The notes beneath the pieces were generated by a model. It made no database searches. It saw nothing but the letters and a program-made list of their open reading frames with translations, and was not told where the DNA came from. This document shows, piece after piece, positions 24,225 through 32,024 of a stretch of DNA of 43,607 nucleotides. This DNA comes from Ruminococcus sp. Phil15 (GTDB lineage Bacteria; Bacillota; Clostridia; Oscillospirales; Ruminococcaceae): assembly GCA_001940995.1 (NCBI GenBank), contig MSHC01000024.1, positions 1 through 43,607 on the forward strand. The letters are read 5' to 3'. The stretch's first letter is position 1. Every line of letters begins with the position of its first letter. Both the position numbers and the translations under genes were made by a program.

Positions 24225-24260
24225 AAAGAGGTCAGCCGGCTTGCGGTTGACCTCTTATTT
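24225..24260. terminator. Bidirectional terminator between the GH25 gene and nadA
   Basis: AAGAGGTCAGCC pairs with GGTTGACCTCTT (one G-T pair), with T runs on both strands. It serves the convergent GH25 and nadA transcripts. Confidence 0.85.
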
Positions 24261-24269
24261 CTTATTAAG

Positions 24270-25205
24270 TTATCCTCTGCGTAGCATTTCGTCGATACAG
24301 ATTCTTGATTTCTTAATCTGTTCATCTGACAAAACAATTTCGTTTTCGTCAGACTCGCCTATTGCTTTCAGAACATTCAGCACGCTACTTATCGTGGTAA
24401 GCTTCATATCCTCACAGATAAGCTTTTTGGAAAGCGGATAGAATTTCTTATCGGGACAGTCGTACATAAGATGCTCGACGATACTGTTTTCCGTGCCGAT
24501 GATAAATTCCTTATTGTCGCTGTTTTTCGCAAAATCCATAATGCCCGATGTTGAACCTGCATAGTCGGAAAGCTCAACGACCTCTGGTTTGCATTCCGGA
24601 TGCACAAGGACGAGGGCGTTTGGGTGCAGCTTCTTAGCTTCCCTTACGTCGTCTGCGCTTACTCTGTTATGGATAGGACAGCCGCCGTTAATAAGCTTTA
24701 TATCCTTGTTCTTTACATTCTTTTTGATGAATTCTCCCAGATTACAGTCAGGGATAAAGAGGATTTTCTTATCCTCCATTTCAGATACTATTTTGAGTGC
24801 GGAGGACGACGTTACGCAGACATCGCAATGCTCCTTGAGTGCGGCCGTCGTATTGATATACGCTACGACTTTTCTGTCCGGTTCTGCTTTTTTCATATTG
24901 CAAAGCTCGTCGGGCGACAGCTGCTCAGCCATAGGACAGCCTGCACAGTTGTCGGAAATATACACTCTCTTTTCCGGCGAGAGAATTTTAACCGTCTCTG
25001 CCATAAATCTGACGCCGCACATAAGCACGTTTTTGTTAGGCGCTGTCTGCGCCTTTTTGCTGAGCGCAAAAGAGTCGCCTACGAAATCTGCAATCTCCGT
25101 GATGTCGTGCGTAAGATAGCTGTGAGCTAAAATGCAAACATCCTTTTCCTTTTTAATTCGGATAATTTCGTCCTGAATATCTCTTAGCATAAATATGTCA
25201 CGCAA
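24270..25205 (-). CDS. nadA: Quinolinate synthase A
   Basis: NadA condenses iminoaspartate with dihydroxyacetone phosphate to quinolinate in NAD synthesis, using a [4Fe-4S] cluster. The 311-residue protein has the expected cysteines: Cys63 (CGVRFMAE), Cys205 (HPECKPEVV) and Cys264 (LICEDMK). LAHSYLTHDITEIADFVGDS is typical. The start may be TTG at 25205 or ATG at 25190. GGAGG lies 14 and 29 nt upstream of these, with a small hairpin (ACGCA/TGCGT) in between that could bring it closer. The partner genes nadB and nadC, usually adjacent, are not here. It follows the aldo/keto reductase by 35 nt. Confidence 0.95.
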   Translation of the reverse strand: MRDIFMLRDIQDEIIRIKKEKDVCILAHSYLTHDITEIADFVGDSFALSKKAQTAPNKNVLMCGVRFMAETVKILSPEKRVYISDNCAGCPMAEQLSPDELCNMKKAEPDRKVVAYINTTAALKEHCDVCVTSSSALKIVSEMEDKKILFIPDCNLGEFIKKNVKNKDIKLINGGCPIHNRVSADDVREAKKLHPNALVLVHPECKPEVVELSDYAGSTSGIMDFAKNSDNKEFIIGTENSIVEHLMYDCPDKKFYPLSKKLICEDMKLTTISSVLNVLKAIGESDENEIVLSDEQIKKSRICIDEMLRRG

Positions 25206-25240
25206 AAGCCTATGCGTGTCCTCCTAACGTCTTTTAAAAA

Positions 25241-26203
25241 TTAAAGCTCCAGATCTGCAAGAGTAGCTTTATCGAAAATCATATCCTTAGCGCCCATATC
25301 CTCTTCAATTTGCCAAACCTTACTTGCGGCAAATACCGATGTCACGAAAAACGGCTGGCTGTTAAGGTAACCTAAGACAACCACGGCAGGCGGTGTATCT
25401 ATTTTTTTACAGAGCTTTATAACCTTTGCAAGTCTTGCCAGGTTTGCCGTGCTTACGAACTGACCCTCTATGATATTTTTTACAGACTCGCCCTTGGCAA
25501 GCTTCGAGAAGAAGCCCTTTGCCTGCGGCGAAAACGCCATTACCGGAAATTTGTGTCTTACATACCAAGCGTGTTCGGAAGAACTCATATTAACGAGAGT
25601 ATCGTCGCCGAGCATATCGTTGCTGAGATGTGCAAGGCTATAATTTATCTGACTTATACGTAGCGGCTCCATACCGTTTTCCAGGGCAAACTTATTTGCC
25701 TTTTCTATTCTTGCGGTTTTCCAGTTAGACACGCCGATAAAGTGTGCCTTGCCTGATTTTACTATATCGTTAAGTATCGGCATAATCTCAGAAACGTCTA
25801 TGCTCTCGTCATCTCTATGCAGCAGGAACACATCGACATAGTCAGTGCCGAGGACTTCAAGGCTTCTGTTTATATCATACTCTATGTCTTCCCTTGAAAG
25901 TCTTGAAGTATACATATCACCGTGTTCGGGATGTCCGCCCTTTGTGACGATAATCATATCCTTACGGTTGTTTCTGGCCTTCATCCATCTTCCTACTGCG
26001 CCCTCGGAGCTATCCTCGCCGTCTTCGAGCCACGAACAATAGGTTCTTGCTGTATCAATACAGTTGCCGCCGCATCTGACATAGGCATCAAGGAGTTCAA
26101 AATATGTATCGTCTGAATCCTTGCGTTCAAAATTTGCAGTGCCATAGGTCAGTGCAGGAATTTCAATACTATACTTGTCGTTTTTCAGTATATAAGTAAT
26201 CAC
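25241..26203 (-). CDS. Aldo/keto reductase
   Basis: This is an NADPH-dependent aldo/keto reductase of 320 residues with the catalytic tetrad Asp50, Tyr55, Lys88 and His129 (CIDTARTY, VTKGG, LLHRDD). FIGVSNWKTARI and the later FSPQAKGFF match the cofactor-binding barrel. Its substrate is unknown; it could reduce sugars or small carbonyls. The start is GTG with GGGGGA 6 nt upstream. It is the promoter-proximal gene before nadA. Confidence 0.92.
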   Translation of the reverse strand: MITYILKNDKYSIEIPALTYGTANFERKDSDDTYFELLDAYVRCGGNCIDTARTYCSWLEDGEDSSEGAVGRWMKARNNRKDMIIVTKGGHPEHGDMYTSRLSREDIEYDINRSLEVLGTDYVDVFLLHRDDESIDVSEIMPILNDIVKSGKAHFIGVSNWKTARIEKANKFALENGMEPLRISQINYSLAHLSNDMLGDDTLVNMSSSEHAWYVRHKFPVMAFSPQAKGFFSKLAKGESVKNIIEGQFVSTANLARLAKVIKLCKKIDTPPAVVVLGYLNSQPFFVTSVFAASKVWQIEEDMGAKDMIFDKATLADLEL

Positions 26204-26590
26204 CTTTAATCCCCCGTTTCACAAAGCAAGATCTGTATGTTTTCGTACTATCTTATATATCATACCACATTTCTTTGCGAATTTCCACTGTTTTTAATAA
26301 ATTTACTTTTGACAAACCGCTATCCAAAACTTAATTACTCCTAAATTAGATTTTGTATTGTAATAAAATTTCTACCTTGTGAAATTCTCGTAACAGCGAG
26401 AGGCAATTGAAAGGGAATCCCTCTTGGAGTGCCTAGGCACGCCAAGAGGGATTTATGCAGCAGATATCCTTGCACAACTGACTTTACCATAAAAGTTTTT
26501 TGAGATTTCCTAAATTCTTTTTGAGTTTTTGCACCTAACTTATTGACTATAGCTTAATAACAACTTTTTCACAAACCTCTATTATGCAAA
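26204..26590. other. AT-rich spacer with one strong palindrome
   Basis: No gene is supported. The stretch contains a 38-bp near-perfect palindrome (26416-26453) and, upstream of it on the plus strand, a weak promoter-like pair (TTGACA 26309-26314, TAATTA 26332-26337). It separates the core genes from the AT-rich glycan cluster. Confidence 0.5.
26416..26453. repeat. 38-bp palindrome at the edge of the glycan cluster
   Basis: AATCCCTCTTGG and CCAAGAGGGATT are perfect 12-bp arms; inside, GTGCC-TA-GGCAC adds five more pairs after one A-G mismatch. No long T run follows on either strand, so it is not a classic terminator, although it could stop the leftward glycan transcript. Confidence 0.75.
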
Positions 26591-27880
26591 TCATACCTCT
26601 TTAAGAAGCTGATAAACTTTATCCGCAATCATTGGGTAACTGAATTGTTCAACATATGCATCGTCACGCTTAATACTAACATTTCCTGTCTCTTTCCATT
26701 CCCTATACTTTTCCAAAATATATTTTTTTAAAATCGGAAATGTTTCCCTTTTCCTGCACGTCTGATAACAGATTCCGCCTAATAATTCAATAGATCTTGC
26801 AGCTTCACAGTCCTTTTCTTCCCCTGCCATAAGATAGACGATAGGCTTCTTCGCCATCATGTATTCATACGTCTTTCCCGACCAAACAATTTTTTCATTT
26901 TTAGTGTTCCATCCCGCCATGAGCAGCAGACTGGATCGACTCTGAAGTCTCAGGGATTCCTTACGGCTTATAGTGTGATGATTGATAAAATTGGATTCAA
27001 ATTTATATTTTTGAATATATGGAATAAAAAGATTTTCAGAACGTCCGGCGTATTCGATTGAGAGATCGGAACGTTTGATTTCATTGGATTGAATAAGCTG
27101 TTGAAGTGCATGAAATAAAGCATCCATTTCATCGGAAGTATAGATTGTTCCGGTATAAACGATTCGAAATACCTCCGACTTTACCGGTTCCAATTTTTCC
27201 TCGGGATCAAATCCATTTGGAATTGTAACGATTTTTTGCCTATTAGTCTCAAATAATTGAAGATAAGGATTGACACGCAGCAGACAATCAGCTCCGGAAC
27301 AGATGCGTCTTGCTTTTTTTATAATTCGCTCGGGATTCATCTTGTTATATTCTCGATTCCATTGATCTCTGAAATCGGCGATCCAGTACATATTCTTATA
27401 TTTCTTCCTCAACCAGCATCCGACCAGGTTAGTCCATTCAGGATCATATGAAGTGATTACAGCATCATACTGTTCGATTTTTGTTTTACATCTTATATAA
27501 TGGAAAACAGATAGTGCGGTATAAATTAGTTTGAAATATGCTAAAAGCGAATGCACCTTTTTTCGTATTTTTCTGTTTTTATTTCTGCCTTTCTGTTTCT
27601 CGTTTGATTGCGTTTGGAAACGTTTTTTTATATTGTATGCCGTATATGCCATGTTTAACATGGGAATCGAAACAGCATAATAATGATCAATATATTTCAA
27701 ATCGTTCTTTAATAACGCATCACTTTTTACCCGATCATTGTCTATTTTTTTATTCAAAGTAACCACGTCGATCTGCTGGATATGGTGGTTGCGTTTCAGA
27801 TACTTTATTATCTTTGTCCAGCGTATAGACGCTACTCCTTGATCCGGTGCAATTCTTTCACTTATTATTAATATTTTCAT
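26591..27880 (-). CDS. Glycosyltransferase (GT4-like)
   Basis: The 429-residue protein looks like a GT-B glycosyltransferase. The N-terminus MKILIISERIAPDQGVASIR is typical. IPNGFDPEE marks the hinge before the C-terminal nucleotide-sugar domain, which contains IVYTGTIY and the donor-binding SGKTYEYMMAKKPIVYL. It has no signal peptide or membrane helix. It is the last gene of a minus-strand polysaccharide cluster and probably transfers a sugar made by, or joined to, the UDP-uronate of the neighbouring genes. The region is AT-rich compared with the core genes, suggesting horizontal acquisition. Confidence 0.88.
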   Translation of the reverse strand: MKILIISERIAPDQGVASIRWTKIIKYLKRNHHIQQIDVVTLNKKIDNDRVKSDALLKNDLKYIDHYYAVSIPMLNMAYTAYNIKKRFQTQSNEKQKGRNKNRKIRKKVHSLLAYFKLIYTALSVFHYIRCKTKIEQYDAVITSYDPEWTNLVGCWLRKKYKNMYWIADFRDQWNREYNKMNPERIIKKARRICSGADCLLRVNPYLQLFETNRQKIVTIPNGFDPEEKLEPVKSEVFRIVYTGTIYTSDEMDALFHALQQLIQSNEIKRSDLSIEYAGRSENLFIPYIQKYKFESNFINHHTISRKESLRLQSRSSLLLMAGWNTKNEKIVWSGKTYEYMMAKKPIVYLMAGEEKDCEAARSIELLGGICYQTCRKRETFPILKKYILEKYREWKETGNVSIKRDDAYVEQFSYPMIADKVYQLLKEV

Positions 27881-27893
27881 TTTTATTCCCTCA

Positions 27894-29219
27894 CTATAAT
27901 TTCCAGAACTTCATACCGGACGCAACGAGCTCGTCCATACAAAAAATACTTTTGATGTCCAACAGAACTTTTTGATTATCGGGCGTATCGCTCTTAAACA
28001 TGGTTTTTATCTGTGATACTGACATTTTCCTGTATTCATCGTGGGCAACGGCTATAATAATGCAGTCTGCCTTGGGAACATTTTTAAACGGGACCAATTT
28101 CACACCATATTCCCTCAGCAGAGTTTGCGGATCAGCCAACGGATCTGTTACTATCGGGGAAATATTATATAATTTAAGGTGATTTACAATATCCATCACC
28201 TTGCTGTTTCTTATGTCAGGACAATTTTCTTTAAATGTAGCTCCTAATATAACGACAGACGCTGTTTCAAGCCTGATACCGGCTTCTGTCATTTCTTTAA
28301 CGGCAATGTTGGCAATATACCCACTTATACTGTTATTAATCAGTCTGCTATCATGAATCAATCTGCTGTGGTATCCCAGCTTTTCTGCGGCATCTGCCAG
28401 ATAATACGGATCAACCCCGATACAATGTCCGCCAACAAGTCCGGGTCTGAAACCAAGAGAGTTCCACTTCGTATTCATACCGTCAATGACTTCTAATGTA
28501 TCAATACCCATCTTACCGCATATAATTGCCATTTCATTCATAAAAGCAACATTTATGTCACGCTGGCTGTTTTCAATTACCTTGACGGCTTCCGCAGTTT
28601 TTATATTTGAAACCCGAAACGTACCTGCTTTGATTGCAATATTATATACTCTTTGAATTTCTGTGACAGTTTCCTCGTCCATTCCCGATACTACTTTTCG
28701 TATGTACGTCAGCGAATGCTCTTTATCCCCGGGATTTATACGTTCGGGACTATATCCTACTTTCCAATCAATTCCGCATTTCAAGCCCGATTCTTTCTCT
28801 ATTATAGGAACGCAAATCTCCTCTGTCGCTCCCGGATATACAGTTGATTCAAACACGACTATCGAGCCTCTTGACAGATTCCTGCCAATTGTTTTAGAAG
28901 CTTCCTTCAAATGTGTTAGATTCGGACTGTAGTCCTCATTTACAGGGGTAGGAACGGCAACGATAATAAATCTTGATTCTCTTAACCTCGCAGGATCAAC
29001 GGTAAAATCCACAGCAGCCGTTTTAATCATTTCTCCGACTTCATTGGTAGCATCAATCCCTTCTTTATATTCATTGATGCGTTCTATATTAATATCATAG
29101 CCAATGACGCCAACATACTTTGCAAATTCCACTGCAAGCGGCAAACCGACATATCCAAGACCTACCAATGCAAGTTTTTCTTTTCCGGAAATTAACCCTT
29201 GATAAATACTGAAATCCAT
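27894..29219 (-). CDS. UDP-N-acetylhexosamine 6-dehydrogenase (WbpA/TviB type)
   Basis: This enzyme oxidises C6 of a UDP-N-acetyl sugar twice to the uronic acid, using NAD. The Rossmann motif LVGLGYVGLPLA is at about 18-29, and the catalytic cysteine is Cys266 in VGGHCIGVDPYYL. NSQRDINVAFMNE and GATFKENCPDIRNSK are typical of the WbpA/TviB/CapL branch rather than of UDP-glucose dehydrogenase. The 441-residue length is standard. It lies 13 nt after the aminotransferase gene. With the latter it fits the route to UDP-3-amino-2-acetamido-glucuronate; the WbpB-type C3 dehydrogenase is not in the window. Confidence 0.92.
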   Translation of the reverse strand: MDFSIYQGLISGKEKLALVGLGYVGLPLAVEFAKYVGVIGYDINIERINEYKEGIDATNEVGEMIKTAAVDFTVDPARLRESRFIIVAVPTPVNEDYSPNLTHLKEASKTIGRNLSRGSIVVFESTVYPGATEEICVPIIEKESGLKCGIDWKVGYSPERINPGDKEHSLTYIRKVVSGMDEETVTEIQRVYNIAIKAGTFRVSNIKTAEAVKVIENSQRDINVAFMNEMAIICGKMGIDTLEVIDGMNTKWNSLGFRPGLVGGHCIGVDPYYLADAAEKLGYHSRLIHDSRLINNSISGYIANIAVKEMTEAGIRLETASVVILGATFKENCPDIRNSKVMDIVNHLKLYNISPIVTDPLADPQTLLREYGVKLVPFKNVPKADCIIIAVAHDEYRKMSVSQIKTMFKSDTPDNQKVLLDIKSIFCMDELVASGMKFWKL

Positions 29220-29232
29220 CCTTCATTCTTCC

Positions 29233-30360
29233 TTACAAACTATTAATAATTACTTTTGAGATCCTGTCGATCTCTTCTTCGTTAAGATAGGGATGCATGG
29301 GCAAACTCAAAACAGTTTTTGACGCTGAAATGGTATTTGGATACCACTCATCTGAAATATTCATTGATTCGTACGCTTTTTGCTGATGAAGACCGCAGGG
29401 ATAATAAATCATTGAAGGAATATCATTTTCTTTTAACTCCCTTTGCACTCTGTTTCTTGTGTCCGTGTCATTAAATTTAATTGTATATTGCGCCCAACTT
29501 GAATAATATGTATCAGGAATAACCGGAGTAACCGCCTTACCGGCTAATCTCTCAGTGTATTTTACAGCGACTTGGTTTACGGCATTCAATTCATAATCAA
29601 CAAATGCTTTGAATTTTGGCAAAAGTATAGCTGCCTGAATAGTATCAAGGCGGGAGTTAACGCCGATTTCACGGTTATCATATTTGTTTATGTGCGATTT
29701 TCCCTGCGATCTCAAAGAACGCAAACGCTGATCAAGCTTATCGTCGTCAACAAAAATTGCTCCGCCGTCGCCATAGCAGCCTAAAGGCTTGGCCGGAAAA
29801 AATGATGTTGTTGAGATATCGCCAAAGGAGCATGCCGATTTTCCATTAATATTGCCTCCGAATCCCTGAGCTCCGTCTTCAAGGATTTTAAGTTTATACT
29901 TTTCAGCGATCGGAATAATTTTTGAATAATCTGCGGGCAAGCCGAAAAGGTCAACTGGAACGATTGCTTTTGGAGTCAGTTTCCCTTCAGAAAGTACCCT
30001 TTGTATGGAAACTTCTAATGCTTCCGGTGAAATATTAAATGTTCTTTCATCTATATCTACAAAAACAGGAGTTGCACCAAGAATAGAAGATGTTCCTGCC
30101 GAAGCAACATAAGTGAAATCCGATGTGAACACAGCGTCGTTTTTACCGACATTCAGCGCCATTAAAGACAGCTGCAGGGCGTCAGTGCCGCTTGCACATG
30201 AAATGCAATGCTCTCTGCCAACATATTCAGCTAATTTGTTTTCTAATTCTGTTACTTGTTTTCCAAGTATGAATTCTGAGCTATTCAACACGGATTGTAT
30301 CGCATTATCTATATTTGATTTTAAAGCATGATACTGTGCTTTCAAATCTCTGAATTGCAT
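29233..30360 (-). CDS. DegT/DnrJ/EryC1 sugar aminotransferase (WbpE-like)
   Basis: This PLP enzyme transfers an amino group to a keto-sugar nucleotide. Features are the N-terminal MQFRDLKAQYHALKSNIDNA, the substrate-side SCASGTDALQLSLMAL, Asp162 (EDGAQGFGG) for the PLP nitrogen, and Lys191 in SFFPAKPLGCYGDGGA for the Schiff base. The 375-residue length and motifs are close to WbpE, which makes a 3-amino sugar from 3-keto-UDP-GlcNAcA. The neighbouring 6-dehydrogenase and the wbpD remnant support that reading; WbpE identity is inference. Confidence 0.9.
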   Translation of the reverse strand: MQFRDLKAQYHALKSNIDNAIQSVLNSSEFILGKQVTELENKLAEYVGREHCISCASGTDALQLSLMALNVGKNDAVFTSDFTYVASAGTSSILGATPVFVDIDERTFNISPEALEVSIQRVLSEGKLTPKAIVPVDLFGLPADYSKIIPIAEKYKLKILEDGAQGFGGNINGKSACSFGDISTTSFFPAKPLGCYGDGGAIFVDDDKLDQRLRSLRSQGKSHINKYDNREIGVNSRLDTIQAAILLPKFKAFVDYELNAVNQVAVKYTERLAGKAVTPVIPDTYYSSWAQYTIKFNDTDTRNRVQRELKENDIPSMIYYPCGLHQQKAYESMNISDEWYPNTISASKTVLSLPMHPYLNEEEIDRISKVIINSL

Positions 30361-30385
30361 TTCCTCTGCTCCTTTTCTTGAAATA

Positions 30386-31063
30386 CTATTCGTAATAATA
30401 TTTTTTTAATTCAAGATGAAATTTTTGTATCAATTCTTTTTCAATCGCTTCCGGCATACGCCTGAAAATTTCATTACTATCCGGTTTTATAAAACTATGC
30501 TCTTTATTAGCAAGTTCAATGGCTCCAACAAGCATATCAATTTCATTTTCATATACACGTTCTGCTAAAGAATGAAAAGTATCATGCCTCTTGATTTCGA
30601 TTTCTCTGCGTTCAATAATTTCTCCTGCATCAACATATTCGCCTAAAAAATGCGTAGTAACACCAATAGGTAAATGATAATATAAAGCCCATTTAAACGA
30701 ATCAAGCCCACGTGCTAATGGAATATATCCCGGGTGTGAATTTATAATTCTATTGTTTTTGATAAAATCATTAGGGAGTAACCCCGCACCACATAACAAG
30801 AAAAGAGAATCATTTCCATTTTCTATTGTTTCTACAAATTGTCCTTCAATGTATTGATAATCGAAATGCCTGCATATCTCATTTGGAGCAGGAACATTCA
30901 TTATTAACTCAGGACGATGTTCGACAACAGGATAATGCTTTTTGGTATACGTCATTGGCTGTGCAAATACAGTTACATCGAAATACCCCTTGGCTTTTAA
31001 CAAGCATAGCGTGTCATAAGTTTTACGATGATGACGATTATAGGTGAGAACACCGATTTTCAT
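30386..31063 (-). CDS. Sugar N-formyltransferase-like protein
   Basis: The 225-residue protein has the formyltransferase (Formyl_trans_N) fold used by 10-formyl-tetrahydrofolate-dependent enzymes. The catalytic triad is seen as Asn108 and His110 in IINSHPGYIPLARG, and Asp145 in YVDAGEII. It is too short for methionyl-tRNA formyltransferase, which has a C-terminal RNA domain. Together with sugar genes downstream, it most likely formylates an amino sugar nucleotide. AAAGGAG before the ATG is placed at the end of a broken wbpD gene (31079-31269), so it seems to replace the N-acetyltransferase. The donor and exact sugar are inference. Confidence 0.85.
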   Translation of the reverse strand: MKIGVLTYNRHHRKTYDTLCLLKAKGYFDVTVFAQPMTYTKKHYPVVEHRPELIMNVPAPNEICRHFDYQYIEGQFVETIENGNDSLFLLCGAGLLPNDFIKNNRIINSHPGYIPLARGLDSFKWALYYHLPIGVTTHFLGEYVDAGEIIERREIEIKRHDTFHSLAERVYENEIDMLVGAIELANKEHSFIKPDSNEIFRRMPEAIEKELIQKFHLELKKYYYE

Positions 31064-31078
31064 TATGACGTACTCCTT

Positions 31079-31269
31079 TCGTAATCTGTAATTTTACTCC
31101 ATTACCGATTTTTACAGAATTTGAAATATTGACATTCTGCCCCAGCGAACAATTTTTCACCAATTACGGCATTGCTTTGTATATGGCAGAAATACCATAT
31201 TTTTGTATTATTTCCAATCGTTACGTTGTCGTCTATAAAACTGCTGCTATGTACAAAATAATTACTCAT
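31079..31269 (-). pseudogene. Frameshifted, truncated WbpD-type N-acetyltransferase
   Basis: An ATG at 31269, with AGGAGA 11 nt before it, opens a frame that reads MSNYFVHSSSFIDDNVTIGN, then TKIWYFCHIQSNAVIGE. That is the start of UDP-3-amino-sugar N-acetyltransferases (left-handed beta-helix family). At a run of five A (31153-31157) the frame shifts. The shifted frame continues NCSLGQNVNISNSVKIGNGV, again as in WbpD, while the original frame stops at 31102-31104. Removing one A would restore IGENCSLGQ. The homology ends where the formyltransferase ribosome binding site begins, so about two thirds of the gene is gone. The product is expected to be inactive. Confidence 0.85.
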
Positions 31270-31553
31270 TTATATTTATATCTCCTGACAGAATATATTA
31301 AGTATTTATAAAGCTATTTAAGTATAACATAAAATTAAAGAAATGTCTAGCAAATGATATGTTTTTTTAATCTATATTAACTCCATTATTGATACAAGGG
31401 GATTTCCATTGTCCGAGAAAAGCCAAGTAACCGATTAAGGCAGACAGGAAAGCCGGAAGATGACGAAAAAGCCTTTCGTTATGAGAATCACAGCAGGCAG
31501 AAAATTCATCACAACAAAAATCCAATTTATGCGTAATAAATTTTGGATAGTGC
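31270..31553. other. Spacer between the glycan cluster and ylxM
   Basis: No gene is supported. The left part is very AT-rich and probably holds the glycan cluster promoter (minus), which I cannot place. A block at about 31411-31520 has higher G+C and is open for about 47 codons in one plus-strand frame (from the stop near 31393 to the TAA near 31534), but lacks a start codon. It may be a remnant of an unrelated gene. Confidence 0.4.
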
Positions 31554-31582
31554 TTGACAAACTTGTAAAAGGATGCTATAAT
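31554..31582 (+). promoter_or_regulatory. Promoter of the ylxM-ffh operon
   Basis: Consensus TTGACA (31554-31559) and TATAAT (31577-31582) are separated by 17 nt, 47 nt before the ylxM start. Confidence 0.9.
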
Positions 31583-31629
31583 TGTAAAGGTGTTTAGCTT
31601 TACAATACCGCTGAAAGGAGTCGAAAATC

Positions 31630-32001
31630 ATGGCAAAAAACCTGGAATTTGCAGACCTTTTGATTGTTTACGGCGGTATGCTAACCGATAAGCAGAAGGA
31701 CGTTCTGGAGCTTTACTATAACGAGGATCTTTCGCTCGGTGAGATTGCTGAAAATCTTGATATATCGAGGCAGGGCGTGCGTGACAGCATAAAGCGTGGA
31801 GAAGAAACGCTTCTTCAGCTTGAGCAGCAGCTCGGACTTATGAAAAAGCAGAAGGCTTTTGACGAGCTTATGCAGGACTTGCTTACTCAGGCGCAGGCGC
31901 TCAAAAAAGATATTTCCACAAGGAGTTATCCTCTACTTGTGCAGCAGAAGGCTGAAACACTTGTTAAACAGATTGAAAGCAGTATGAATATACTTGACTA
32001 G
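31630..32001 (+). CDS. ylxM: YlxM-type SRP-associated DNA-binding protein
   Basis: YlxM (UPF0122) is a small helix-turn-helix protein that accompanies ffh in Firmicutes. In streptococci it modulates signal recognition particle GTPase activity. The 123-residue product has the sigma-region-4-like motif MLTDKQKDVLELYYNEDLSL, then GEIAENLDISRQGVRDSIKR. GAAAGGAG lies 9 nt before the ATG. It is the first gene of the ylxM-ffh-rpsP-khpA transcript, 23 nt before ffh. Confidence 0.93.
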   Translation: MAKNLEFADLLIVYGGMLTDKQKDVLELYYNEDLSLGEIAENLDISRQGVRDSIKRGEETLLQLEQQLGLMKKQKAFDELMQDLLTQAQALKKDISTRSYPLLVQQKAETLVKQIESSMNILD

Positions 32002-32024
32002 ACTATAAAGAACGGAGGGATATG

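Noticed and set aside
24589-25130. Two overlapping 176-residue plus-strand open frames
   Set aside because: Both are antisense to nadA, and the two frames overlap each other.
30386-31063. Methionyl-tRNA formyltransferase (fmt)
   Set aside because: The protein is about 90 residues too short, lacks the C-terminal RNA-binding domain, and lies in a sugar cluster without def.
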